A stretch of DNA of 64,000 nt from Promicromonospora soli (lineage in GTDB: Bacteria > Actinomycetota > Actinomycetes > Actinomycetales > Cellulomonadaceae): the NCBI RefSeq assembly GCF_014653785.1, contig NZ_BNAS01000009.1, positions 87,861-151,860 on the forward strand, written 5' to 3'. Position numbers and translations under genes: made by a program. Positions 33,902 to 42,555 of this stretch are shown here, one piece after another (the first letter of the stretch is position 1; each line of letters starts with the position of its first letter). The notes beneath the pieces were generated by a model. The model saw only the letters and a program-made list of their open reading frames with translations, was not told the DNA's origin and ran no database searches.

Positions 33902-34879
33902 TCAGGAGACCCGCACGCGCGGGTCGAGACGGACGTAGACGATGTCGACGAGGAAGTTCACGATCAGCACGGCCGCCGTGATCGTGAGGAAGATGCCCTG
34001 CATGAGCGGGTAGTCGAGCCCCTGCACGGCGGCGAGGAGCTGGTAGCCGACGCCGGGGTAGGCGAACACGACCTCGGTCAGCAGCGCGCCGCCGACCACG
34101 AAGCCGAGGGACATGCCAAAGGACGTCACGGCCGGGAGCATGGCGTTGCGGGCCGCGTAGCGGAACATGATGCGGCCCGGGCGCAGGCCCTTCGCCTCGG
34201 CCATGACGATGTAGTCCTCGGCGTTCGTGGCGATCATCGTGTTGCGCATCGCGAGCATCCAGCCGCCGACCGAGACCACGACGATCGTGACGGCGGGAAG
34301 GACGAGGTGCACGGCAACGTCGCTCACGAACTCACCTGTCCATGCCGGGGAGGTGCCGGCGCTGAACGCGTGGCGCAGCGGGAACCAGCCGAGCGAGACC
34401 CCGAACAGGTAGAGCGCACCCATCGCGAGCCAGAAGTACGGGAACGAGCCGACGAAGACGAGCACGGGCGGCAGCATCGAGTCGAGGAACCCGCCGCGTC
34501 GCCAGGCGGCGAGGATGCCCAGCAGGTTGCCGACGACGACGGCGATCAGCAGCGCGGTCCCGCCCAGGAGGAGCGTCCAGCCGATCTGCCCGGCGATGAC
34601 CTCGACGACGGGCGTCGGGAAGCGGGAGATCGAGACACCCATCTCCCCCGTGAACACGTTGCCCAGGTAGTCGACGTACTGCTGCCAGAGCGGGCGGTCG
34701 TCGAGCCCGAAGAGCTGTTGGAGCTGCGTGATCTGCTCCGGCGTCATCCGGCTCTGCGAGCGGGCGAACATCCGCGAGACGGGGTCGCCCGGCATGAAAC
34801 GCGGAAGAAGGAAGTTCAGGGTGACGGACACCCAGAAGGCGAGCAGGTAGAAGCCAAGTCGCCGCAGGACGAAGAGCAC
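33902..34879 (-). CDS. OppB/DppB-type ABC transporter permease
   Basis: A 325-residue membrane protein with six hydrophobic segments, the characteristic N-terminus (FVLRRLGFYLLAFWVSVTLNFLL) and FMPGDPVSRM, and the EAA-like loop (IVMAEAKGLRPGRIMFRYAARNAMLP). The GTG at 34879 is preceded by GGAGG. A very strong hairpin (34924-34956) lies between it and the binding-protein gene. It forms the membrane channel with the fused permease domain. Confidence 0.92.
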   Translation of the reverse strand: MLFVLRRLGFYLLAFWVSVTLNFLLPRFMPGDPVSRMFARSQSRMTPEQITQLQQLFGLDDRPLWQQYVDYLGNVFTGEMGVSISRFPTPVVEVIAGQIGWTLLLGGTALLIAVVVGNLLGILAAWRRGGFLDSMLPPVLVFVGSFPYFWLAMGALYLFGVSLGWFPLRHAFSAGTSPAWTGEFVSDVAVHLVLPAVTIVVVSVGGWMLAMRNTMIATNAEDYIVMAEAKGLRPGRIMFRYAARNAMLPAVTSFGMSLGFVVGGALLTEVVFAYPGVGYQLLAAVQGLDYPLMQGIFLTITAAVLIVNFLVDIVYVRLDPRVRVS

Positions 34880-34923
34880 GGCGTCCTCCGTTTCGGTGCG
34901 GTACGGGAGGTCTGATGGTGTGG

Positions 34924-34956
34924 CGTCCGGCCGGCGCGGGTCGCGCCGGCCGGACG
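34924..34956 (-). promoter_or_regulatory. 15-bp stem hairpin between binding-protein and permease genes
   Basis: CGTCCGGCCGGCGCG (34924-34938) and CGCGCCGGCCGGACG (34942-34956) pair perfectly around GGT. It starts four bases after the binding-protein stop codon. In ABC operons such intercistronic stems cause partial termination or protect the upstream mRNA, giving more binding protein than membrane subunits. That role is inferred here. Confidence 0.8.
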
Positions 34957-34960
34957 GCGG

Positions 34961-36637
34961 TCAGCCCTGCGCGGGCTCGAGGGTCGTGAGCACCAGCACC
35001 GTGGTCGGAGCGCGCGTGCTCAGCGTGGCGTACGGGTTCTCCTCGGTCGGCCATCCCGTGAACCGTGCGTCGGTGTATGCGCCCCACTCCGGGCCCGGGA
35101 ACAGGGGGATCACCGGTGCCTCGGCGTCGAACTCGGCCTGGAGCTCGTTGACGATCGTGCGCTGGGCGTCCTCGTCCGTCGTCGCGGCCAGCTCGTCGAG
35201 CAGGGCGTCCGCCTGCTCGTCGCCGAAGCGGTGGTAGTTCTCGAACGTCTGCTCGCCCGCGGGCTTGACCGTCGCGGTCGACATGACGCCGCGGTAGAAC
35301 TGGTACGGAGTGGGGGCGTTGTTGCTCCACACGATGCCGGTGTCGAAGGAGCCGTCCTCGTAGCCCGCCACCACGGCGGACCAGTCAGGCGAGTCGACGG
35401 ATGCCTCGACGCCGATCTCGGCCAGGTTCTGCGAGATGATCTCGGCGACCGACAGCCAGTCGGACGACGTGGAGCCCACCGAGATCGTGGCGGTGAACGG
35501 AGAACCGTCCTTGAGCGTGCGGTTCCCGTCTCCACCGCGCGGGTAGCCCGCCTCGTCGAGCAACGCGTTGGCGGCCTCGACGTCACGCTGGGTCCACTCG
35601 CACGAGTCGGCCAGATCCGCGTCGCGCCACGGGTCGTAGGCACCGGACAGACCGGTGCAGTCCGCGGGGTAGGTGTAGCCCTGCATCGCGACGTCGACGA
35701 TCTGCTCGCGATCGATCGCCATGCTGAGCGCCTTGCGGACGTCGACGTCGTCGTAGGGCGCCTTCGTCGTGTTGAGCTGCCAGTTGACCATCGAGCCGGT
35801 CGGCGGGAACCAGTAGTGGTTGTGCTCCGGGTCCCTCGCGACGAACGCCTGCTCGATGTTGGGGATGAACTGCGGCGCCCAGTCCACCTCACCGTTGGCA
35901 GCGGCCAGGTTCGCGCCGTCGTTCCCCGCGAACGCGAGCATGCGGATCGACGGGATCTTCTGCTTCTCGGGCTGCCAGTAGCTCGGGTTCGGCCCGAGAT
36001 CGAACGACTGGTTCTCGAAGCTGAGCACCTCCGTGTACGGCCCGGTGCCGACCGGGGACTCGTTGGCCTCCTTGGCCGGGTCGTCCACCTTGGACCACAC
36101 GTGGTCCGGGATGAGGATCTGTTGACCGATCTCGTAGAGCGCCGGCGAGTAGACCCGGTTCAGGTGGAAGACCACGGTGGCGTCGTCGACCGCCTCGGCC
36201 TTGTCGAGATACTCGAATCCGCCGAGAACCTTCTTCTGCAGGTCGAACGTCGTGACGACGTCCTGGGCCACCAGCGGCTCTCCGTCGGACCACTGGACGC
36301 CGTCGCGCAGCGAGAAGGTCAGCTCCTTGCCGTCGTCAGAGACGCTCCACTCGGTCGCGAGCCACGGCGTCGTGCTGCCGTCAGCCGGGTTGTAGACGAA
36401 CATCGGCTCGTAGACCGCCTGCTGGGTCATGGGGGCGACGTTCGGCGAGAACGGGTTGAAGTTGCGCACGAAGGTCCCCATGTCCTCGCGCGGGACGATC
36501 AGCGGCACATCGGAGGCACCCTCGTTGGTGCCACCGCCCGAGCCGCCCGTCCCGCATGCCGCGAGGGCTAGGGTGCCTGCCAGTGCCAGCGCGACCACGC
36601 GCGCTGCGCGCCGGACCAGGCGAAAACGTGAAATCAT
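34961..36637 (-). CDS. Family 5 ABC transporter substrate-binding lipoprotein
   Basis: A 558-residue SBP_bac_5-type receptor with a lipoprotein signal ending in LAAC (Cys about residue 28), then a Gly/Ser linker. The domain shows LATEWSVSDDGKELTFSLRDGVQWSDG, the hallmark of peptide/nickel/oligosaccharide receptors. Family-5 systems of actinobacteria often bind plant oligosaccharides such as cello- or xylo-oligomers. The operon's two GH32 enzymes suggest fructo-oligosaccharides here, an inference. It follows the LacI gene by 72 bases on the same strand. Confidence 0.92.
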   Translation of the reverse strand: MISRFRLVRRAARVVALALAGTLALAACGTGGSGGGTNEGASDVPLIVPREDMGTFVRNFNPFSPNVAPMTQQAVYEPMFVYNPADGSTTPWLATEWSVSDDGKELTFSLRDGVQWSDGEPLVAQDVVTTFDLQKKVLGGFEYLDKAEAVDDATVVFHLNRVYSPALYEIGQQILIPDHVWSKVDDPAKEANESPVGTGPYTEVLSFENQSFDLGPNPSYWQPEKQKIPSIRMLAFAGNDGANLAAANGEVDWAPQFIPNIEQAFVARDPEHNHYWFPPTGSMVNWQLNTTKAPYDDVDVRKALSMAIDREQIVDVAMQGYTYPADCTGLSGAYDPWRDADLADSCEWTQRDVEAANALLDEAGYPRGGDGNRTLKDGSPFTATISVGSTSSDWLSVAEIISQNLAEIGVEASVDSPDWSAVVAGYEDGSFDTGIVWSNNAPTPYQFYRGVMSTATVKPAGEQTFENYHRFGDEQADALLDELAATTDEDAQRTIVNELQAEFDAEAPVIPLFPGPEWGAYTDARFTGWPTEENPYATLSTRAPTTVLVLTTLEPAQG

Positions 36638-36709
36638 CGGTATCGCATTCCTCTCTTCATCGCTGAAGGCGAAGGGTGGGGGTGTTGTGGTCGCCGGGGT
36701 TGATTGGCG

Positions 36710-37768
36710 TCAGACCGACGACCGTTCGAGCAGCGGGCAGTCGATCGTCACGGTCTCCGTGCCGATCGGCTGTCCTGCTGTGAGCGCGGCGAGCATGTCG
36801 ACGCCGCGAGCGCCCATCTCCTGGAAGGGAAGGGCAATGGTGGTGAGCCGCGGACGCAGGTACGCGGCGATGAGCTCCTGGTTGTCGAACCCCACGACGG
36901 CCACGTCGCGCGGGATCGCGAGGCCACGTTCCTTGATGGCGTCGTAGGCCCCCATGGCCATCCGGTCGTTGCCGCAGAAGATCGCCGTCGGGCGGTCCGC
37001 GCTGTCCAGGAGCTCGCAGGCGGCGGCGTACCCGCCGTCGGCCGTGGCGTCGCCCGCGATGACGAGCGCGGGGTCCACCGGGACGCCGGCGTCGTTGAGC
37101 GCCTCCTCGTAGCCCTGGCGACGGCCCACGCTCGCGGGGATCGCCGGGTCGAGCGTGATGAAGCCGATGCGGGTGTGCCCCGCGTCGAGCAGTCGCTGCG
37201 TGCCGCGCCGGCCCCCGCCCACCTCGTCCGGGACGACGGCGGGGAGGCTGCCTTCGGCATCGAAGCAGTTGACGAGCACGGCCGGCACCTCGCGAACCAC
37301 GTCTGGCACGTGGACCGCCCGGTGCCAGGTGGCGGCGTAGAGCAGCCCCTCGACCCTCTGCTCGAGCAGCTTCTCAATCCCGGCGGCCTCGGTGGCCACC
37401 TCGGACTCGCTCGATGCGATGAGCAGGAACTTGCCTTGCTCGAGCGCACGGTCCTGCGCGCCCTTGATCACGTCGACCGCGAAGGGCGCGGTGACGATCT
37501 CCGTCACGATCCCGTACCAGTCGCTCCGGCGTGCCGCGAGCGCCCGGGCACCCGCGTTCGGGCGGTAGCCGAGCTCGGCGGCGGCGTCGATCACGCGGCG
37601 CCGCGTCTCGTCCGGGATCCCGGCGTCCGGGCGGTCGTTGAGCACGAACGAGACCGTCGTACGCGAGACGCCGACCCGTTCCGCGATGTCGCCCATCGTG
37701 GCGCCGCGTCGCGGGCTCCTCACCCCCTCATCTCGGGGGCGGCGGCGTGTGGCATCGCTCGTCGACAT
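36710..37768 (-). CDS. LacI-family regulator of the fructan operon
   Basis: A 352-residue LacI/GalR repressor. A 24-residue basic N-terminal extension precedes the DNA-binding head MGDIAERVGVSRTTVSFVLN with the hinge helix at GARALAARRS. The periplasmic-binding-protein-like sensor domain fills the rest (FCGNDRMAMGAYDAIKERG). GGGAG precedes the ATG at 37768. It is first in a seven-gene unit and twin palindromes lie just upstream, so it most likely represses itself and the whole operon, with release by a fructan-derived sugar. The ligand is inferred from the operon. Confidence 0.92.
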   Translation of the reverse strand: MSTSDATRRRPRDEGVRSPRRGATMGDIAERVGVSRTTVSFVLNDRPDAGIPDETRRRVIDAAAELGYRPNAGARALAARRSDWYGIVTEIVTAPFAVDVIKGAQDRALEQGKFLLIASSESEVATEAAGIEKLLEQRVEGLLYAATWHRAVHVPDVVREVPAVLVNCFDAEGSLPAVVPDEVGGGRRGTQRLLDAGHTRIGFITLDPAIPASVGRRQGYEEALNDAGVPVDPALVIAGDATADGGYAAACELLDSADRPTAIFCGNDRMAMGAYDAIKERGLAIPRDVAVVGFDNQELIAAYLRPRLTTIALPFQEMGARGVDMLAALTAGQPIGTETVTIDCPLLERSSV

Positions 37769-37785
37769 TGACGTTCTCCCTCTTA

Positions 37786-37819
37786 CTAACTCGCGTTAGG
37801 AGGAGGTTACGCGCGTTAG
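37786..37819 (-). promoter_or_regulatory. Twin LacI-type operators, 20 bp centre to centre
   Basis: CTAACTCGCGTTAG (37786-37799) and GTTACGCGCGTTAG (37806-37819) each contain a CG-centred inverted repeat with GTTAG arms, sharing CGCGTTAGGA on the plus strand. Their centres are exactly 20 bp apart, about two helical turns, and they end 18 bp upstream of the lacI start codon. The form suits co-operative binding of LacI-family dimers on one face of the helix. Confidence 0.75.
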
Positions 37820-37979
37820 GAACCGTCGTCAACCGTGGGCTGACTGCAGAAACGCCTCGGATCCCGTGGTAGACCGCGGGGGGAACGGGGTGGCCTCAGA
37901 GGGCCATTCTCGGAGTGAACGAGCCGGCTTGTGGTCGTCCCCTCCGCTCACTCCGCGCGCTGGGCCTGTCCGACTCCTG

Positions 37980-39029
37980 TCAGCGAGCGGCGGCTGGGCC
38001 CGTGCTCTGCCGGCGCACGAACTCGGTCTTCGCCGGCTCGTGCTCCTCGGGGTTCACGCGGCCGATCAGGACATGGATCGCCGCCTCACCCAGCGCGCCG
38101 AGCGGAACGCGAATCGTGCTCAGCCCTGGTGTGGTGAGCTCGGCGCCGAAGATGTCGTCGAACCCGACGATGCTGAGATCGCCGGGCACGTTCAGCCCGG
38201 TGGCCTGTGCTTCGCGCAGCAGACCGATCGCGATGAGGTCGTTGTAGGCGACCAGTGCGCTGACGCCGGCAGCACGCACCCGCCGCAGCGCGTCGCGCCC
38301 GCCGGCGAGGGTCGGTTCGCTGGTCTGGATCTCCACGACGTGCATGCCGCGCCGTGGGGCCTCCTCCAGCAGCACCTCCCACCGCCGGGCGTTGATCCAC
38401 GAACGGGCCGGACCGCTGAGATAGCCGATCGATCCGTGCCCATGCGCCCGCAGGTGGTCCAGCGCGGCAGTCAGACCGTCCCGGACGTCGACGACGACCG
38501 ATGCGATGTCCGGGACGACGCGATTGATCAGCACCAGTGAGGTGTCCTGCGCGATCGCAGTCAGGGCCTCGTCATCCAGCCGGGGTGCGGCCAGCACAAG
38601 ACCGTCCACCAGCGGGCGCACACGCTCCACGGCATTCGACTCCGCCTCACCGGACTCCTGAGACTCGGCAAGCACCATCGTGCACCCCGCCACGCCCGCT
38701 GCCCGCTCGGCGCCGCGCACCAGGTCGAAGTACACCGGGTTGGTGAAGTCCGTGACGATCAGGCCGAGCGTGTGGGTGCGACCCGTCGGCAGCGCACGGG
38801 CCATCGGGTTCACGCGATAGCCGAGCTCGGCGGCCGCGTCCTGGATCCGCCGCTCCATCCGCGCCGACATCCGCCCCGGCTTGCCCAGCGCACGCGAGAC
38901 GGTCGACGGGCTCACTCCCGCATGACGGGCGACGTCGTAGATGGTGACCGCAGCACGGCGACCGGTTGCCGTAGGCCGCTTGTCAGTCTTCTTCGCCGCC
39001 TTGTCGGAATCCGCACTCACGGGCCCCAT
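37980..39029 (-). CDS. LacI-family regulator of the beta-glucuronide genes
   Basis: A 349-residue LacI/GalR-type regulator. After a Lys/Arg-rich lead, the head VTIYDVARHAGVSPSTVSRALG is at about residues 28-48 and the sensor domain includes ALVAYNDLIAIGLLREAQATG. Its start could also be the GTG three codons in. It is divergent from the beta-glucuronidase/symporter pair across a 147-bp gap holding a near-perfect 16-bp palindrome. This arrangement is the usual sign of local repression relieved by a glucuronide. Confidence 0.9.
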   Translation of the reverse strand: MGPVSADSDKAAKKTDKRPTATGRRAAVTIYDVARHAGVSPSTVSRALGKPGRMSARMERRIQDAAAELGYRVNPMARALPTGRTHTLGLIVTDFTNPVYFDLVRGAERAAGVAGCTMVLAESQESGEAESNAVERVRPLVDGLVLAAPRLDDEALTAIAQDTSLVLINRVVPDIASVVVDVRDGLTAALDHLRAHGHGSIGYLSGPARSWINARRWEVLLEEAPRRGMHVVEIQTSEPTLAGGRDALRRVRAAGVSALVAYNDLIAIGLLREAQATGLNVPGDLSIVGFDDIFGAELTTPGLSTIRVPLGALGEAAIHVLIGRVNPEEHEPAKTEFVRRQSTGPAAAR

Positions 39030-39090
39030 CGAACCACAGCCCTGCTGTCACACGACCATCACTCGGGTCGCAGCGTTGCGTTCGACCGGA

Positions 39091-39106
39091 TGGCAACCGG
39101 TTGACA
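39091..39106. promoter_or_regulatory. LacI-type operator in front of the beta-glucuronidase gene
   Basis: TGGCAACCGGTTGACA is a 16-bp palindrome with only the third position unmatched; the core CAACCGGTTG is perfect and CG-centred, as LacI-family operators are. It sits between the divergent lacI gene and the beta-glucuronidase gene. Confidence 0.75.
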
Positions 39107-39176
39107 TCAACACCGACCATGTGGTCGGCTTTCACTCGGTCCCGCCCGCCCGACTGTCAACGACGCAGGAGAATCC

Positions 39177-40946
39177 ATGCTCAAACCTCAGATCTCCGCG
39201 ACCCGCGAGCTTCTGCCTCTGGACGGACTGTGGCGGTTCGTCGCGGGCGACCTCGACCACGCCCCCGGCAGCCGGCCCTTGCCCAGCACGCTCGAGGCCC
39301 CGGTGCCGGCCAGCTACAACGACCTGTTCGTGGCGCCGTCGCTGCGCGAGCACGTGGGCTGGGTCTGGTACCAGCGCACCGTGCGCGTCCCCCGCGGATG
39401 GGCGAACGAGCGGGTGTTCGTCCGCGTCGACGCCGCCACCCACGCAGGGCGGGTGTACGTCGGCGAACAGCTCGTGGCCGAGCACGTCGGTGGGTACACC
39501 CCGTTCGAGGCCGACGTCACCGATCTGGTGCGCTCCGGGGACGAGTTCCGCCTGACGATCGGCGTGGACAACACCCTGACCAACGAGACGATCCCCCCGG
39601 GCACCGTGGAGGTGACCCCGACCGGGGCGCGCCGCCAGCGCTACCTGCACGACTTCTTCAACTACGCCGGCCTGGCCCGCTCGGTGGCCATCTACAGCAC
39701 TCCCGCCGACAGGATCGAAGACCTCACGGTCACCACCGAGATCGACGGCACCACCGGCGTCGTGCACGTGGAGTCCGTGGTGGACGGCGTCGGCACAGTC
39801 CGCCTCCACCTGGAGGACGCCGACGGCGACGTCGTCGCAAGCGCGGACGGGACCAGCGCCGACCTGCGCGTCCCGGACGCGCGCCTGTGGGGCCCTGGCA
39901 GCCCGAACCTCTACACCCTGCGCGCCGTGCTGGAGCGCGACGGTCTGCTCGCCGACGAGTACGTCCTACCGGTCGGCATCCGCACCGTGCGGGTCGACGG
40001 GCTCCGGCTGCTGGTCAACGAAGAGCCGGTCTATCTGACCGGATTCGGCAAGCACGAGGACACCCCCGTGCGCGGCAAGGGGCACGACGACGCCTACCTG
40101 GTGCACGACTTCGCACTCATGGGCTGGACCGGCGCCAACAGCTTCCGCACCTCGCACTACCCGTACGCCGAAGAGGTCCTGGAGTACGCCGACCGGCACG
40201 GCTACCTGGTCATCGACGAGACCGCCGCCGTCGGTCTCAACCTCAACATCGGGGGCGGCATCTTCGGCAGCAGCGGGACTGCAACCTTCTCCCCCGACAC
40301 GATCAACGACCGCACCCAGGCGGCACACGCGCAGGCACTACGCGAGCTGGTCCGGCGCGACAAGAACCACCCCTCGGTGATCCTCTGGTCGGTCGCCAAC
40401 GAACCGGCCTCGAACGAGGCCGGCGCTCGCGAGTACTTCGAGCCGCTGATCGCGCTGACCCGTGAGCTCGACCCGTCCCGGCCGGTCACGTTCGTCAACC
40501 TCGGCATGGCGACACCGGAGACCGACCGGGTCGCCGACCTCGTCGACGTCATCTGCCTCAACCGGTACTTCGGCTGGTACGAGGACACCGCCGACCTGGC
40601 CTCCGCCGAGATGCACCTGGAGGACGAGCTGCGCCGGTGGCAGGACCGGCACAACCGTCCGCTCATCGTCACCGAGTACGGCGCCGACGCCGTCGCGGGT
40701 CTGCACGCGGTCCACACCCAGCCGTGGACCGAGGAGTACCAGCGCGACGTCCTGGACCTCTACCACCGGGTGCACGACCGCGTCGAAGCGGTCGTCGGCG
40801 AGCAGGTATGGAACTTCGCCGACTTCCAGACCTCGTCCGCGATCTTCCGAGTCGACGGGAACAAGAAGGGCGTCTTCACCCGAGACCGCCGACCCAAGGC
40901 CGCCGCCCACCTCCTGCGCGCGCGCTGGACCACGCGGCAACACTGA
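39177..40946 (+). CDS. uidA: Beta-glucuronidase (GH2)
   Basis: A 589-residue GH2 enzyme that releases glucuronic acid from glucuronides, close to the 603-residue E. coli GUS. Domain order is sugar-binding (1-180), immunoglobulin-like (180-270) and TIM barrel. The acid/base is Glu409 (VANEP) and the nucleophile Glu500 (VTEYGAD). The carboxylate-recognising Asn-x-Lys motif, diagnostic for glucuronidases among GH2, is Asn562-Lys564 (GNKKG). No signal peptide, so it is cytosolic and needs an importer, supplied by the next gene 65 bases on. AGGAG precedes the ATG. Confidence 0.94.
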   Translation: MLKPQISATRELLPLDGLWRFVAGDLDHAPGSRPLPSTLEAPVPASYNDLFVAPSLREHVGWVWYQRTVRVPRGWANERVFVRVDAATHAGRVYVGEQLVAEHVGGYTPFEADVTDLVRSGDEFRLTIGVDNTLTNETIPPGTVEVTPTGARRQRYLHDFFNYAGLARSVAIYSTPADRIEDLTVTTEIDGTTGVVHVESVVDGVGTVRLHLEDADGDVVASADGTSADLRVPDARLWGPGSPNLYTLRAVLERDGLLADEYVLPVGIRTVRVDGLRLLVNEEPVYLTGFGKHEDTPVRGKGHDDAYLVHDFALMGWTGANSFRTSHYPYAEEVLEYADRHGYLVIDETAAVGLNLNIGGGIFGSSGTATFSPDTINDRTQAAHAQALRELVRRDKNHPSVILWSVANEPASNEAGAREYFEPLIALTRELDPSRPVTFVNLGMATPETDRVADLVDVICLNRYFGWYEDTADLASAEMHLEDELRRWQDRHNRPLIVTEYGADAVAGLHAVHTQPWTEEYQRDVLDLYHRVHDRVEAVVGEQVWNFADFQTSSAIFRVDGNKKGVFTRDRRPKAAAHLLRARWTTRQH

Positions 40947-41011
40947 CCCACCCGCAACACCTCCCCAGACCGACAACCCAGGCAGCGACATCCAGGCAAA
41001 GGAGCCGTCCC

Positions 41012-42478
41012 ATGTCCACTTCAGCACCGCCTACCCCGACATCGTCGAACCCGGCGTCCAGCGCCCCCGACCGACTGAGCGCGAAGGCGATCCTCGGCTA
41101 CGGCGCCGGCGACTTCGCCAACAACCTCGCGTTCGCCACAGCCGGCGCCTTCCTGCTGATCTACTACACCGACGTCGCCGGGATCAGCGCTGCGGCGGCC
41201 GGCACCTTGCTGCTCGTCGTGCGCATCTTCGACGCGTTCGCCGACATCCTCGCCGGCCGCATCGTGGACAGGACCTATAGCAAGCGCCTGGGCAAGTTCC
41301 GCCCGTTCCTGCTGTTCGGCAGCGTCCCGCTGCTCGGCCTGAGCGTGGCGACGTTCGCCGTCCCGCAGATCGGACACACCGGCATGCTGGTCTACGCCTA
41401 CCTCACCTATGCCGCGCTCGGCCTGGCCTACAGCCTGGTCAACATCCCTTACGGCTCATTGGCCGGCGCCATGACCCAGGTACCCAGCGAGCGAGCAAAG
41501 CTGGCCAGCGCGCGCAGCGTCGGCGGCTCGATCGTCAGCGCCGGTCTGGGCATCCTCATCGCACCGCGGCTGGTGCCCGGGGCGGACCTGCAGACGGTGT
41601 TCACCGTCGCCACCCTGTGCTTCATGGTCGTGGGCACCGCCTGCTACCTGTTCACCTTCTTCACCTGCCGCGAACGGGTGCAGCGCGAGGTCACCCATGT
41701 CTCGATGCGGCAGAGCTTCACCACCCTCAAGGGCAACCGTCCCCTGCTCATGCTGTGCGTCAGCTCGGTCCTGTTCATCACCGGTGGGCTGTCCCTGAGC
41801 ACGCTGCAGCTGTACTACGTACGCGACGTGCTGCACGCACTGCACCTGTACCCGGTCCTGTCCACGATCCAGCTGGTCGCGACGTTCGTGCTCGCTCCTG
41901 CGATCCCGTTCCTGGTGCGAAGGTTCGGCAAGCGCACCGCGTACATGGGCGGCTCCGTGGTGACGGCGCTCGGCGGGCTGATCGTCGCGCTGTCCCCCAC
42001 CAACGTGATCCTGCTGCCGTTCGCCGGCCTGGTCCTGGGCATGTTCGGCTTCCTGCTGGTCAACATGCTCGTCTGGGCGCTGGAGGCGGACACGGTCGAG
42101 TACGGCGAGTGGAGGACCGGCGTGCGGACCGAAGGCATCACCTATGCGCTGTTCTCCTTCACCCGCAAGACGGGCCAGGCGATCGGCGGTGCCGTCGGAG
42201 CCTACGCACTCGCTCTGGGCGGCTACGCGGCCGGTGCCCCCGAGCAGACGGAAGCCGCCCTGTGGGGCATCCGCATCGGCACCGGGATCGTCCCGGCCCT
42301 CTGTGCGCTCGCCGCCGCGTTGATCATGCTCGCCTACCCCCTGACCGACACTCGCCACGCTGAGATCGTGGCCGAGATCGCCGCGCGCCGGCAGCAGGGC
42401 GGCGGCGACAACGGCCCCGACGGACAGCGCTCAGCTTCTCCGGCGCCCTCGGATCCGGCCTCTTCTGTGCTGGACTGA
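41012..42478 (+). CDS. GPH-family (UidB/MelB-like) glycoside:cation symporter
   Basis: A 488-residue transporter with 12 predicted hydrophobic helices. The family opening (LGYGAGDFANNLAFATAGAFLLIYYTD) and the loop with ADILAGRIVDRTYSKRLGKFRP identify the glycoside-pentoside-hexuronide:cation symporters. AAAGGAG precedes ATG 41012. The order uidA-symporter mirrors uidA-uidB of enterobacteria, so glucuronide uptake is the likely role. The N-terminus is Ser/Thr/Pro-rich. The gene is followed by a hairpin shared with the convergent MMPL gene. Confidence 0.9.
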   Translation: MSTSAPPTPTSSNPASSAPDRLSAKAILGYGAGDFANNLAFATAGAFLLIYYTDVAGISAAAAGTLLLVVRIFDAFADILAGRIVDRTYSKRLGKFRPFLLFGSVPLLGLSVATFAVPQIGHTGMLVYAYLTYAALGLAYSLVNIPYGSLAGAMTQVPSERAKLASARSVGGSIVSAGLGILIAPRLVPGADLQTVFTVATLCFMVVGTACYLFTFFTCRERVQREVTHVSMRQSFTTLKGNRPLLMLCVSSVLFITGGLSLSTLQLYYVRDVLHALHLYPVLSTIQLVATFVLAPAIPFLVRRFGKRTAYMGGSVVTALGGLIVALSPTNVILLPFAGLVLGMFGFLLVNMLVWALEADTVEYGEWRTGVRTEGITYALFSFTRKTGQAIGGAVGAYALALGGYAAGAPEQTEAALWGIRIGTGIVPALCALAAALIMLAYPLTDTRHAEIVAEIAARRQQGGGDNGPDGQRSASPAPSDPASSVLD

Positions 42479-42495
42479 CCAGCACGACGCACCTC

Positions 42496-42536
42496 CGCGG
42501 GCCGGAGCGACCGCTCTGCGGATCGCCCGGCCCGCG
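42496..42536. terminator. Terminator between convergent symporter and MMPL genes
   Basis: CGCGGGCCGG (42496-42505) pairs with CCGGCCCGCG (42527-42536). The 21-base loop can itself form a weaker GCGA/TCGC stem. It fills most of the 77-bp gap between the two stop codons. Confidence 0.75.
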
Positions 42537-42555
42537 AAGAGACTTGCAACCTGGC

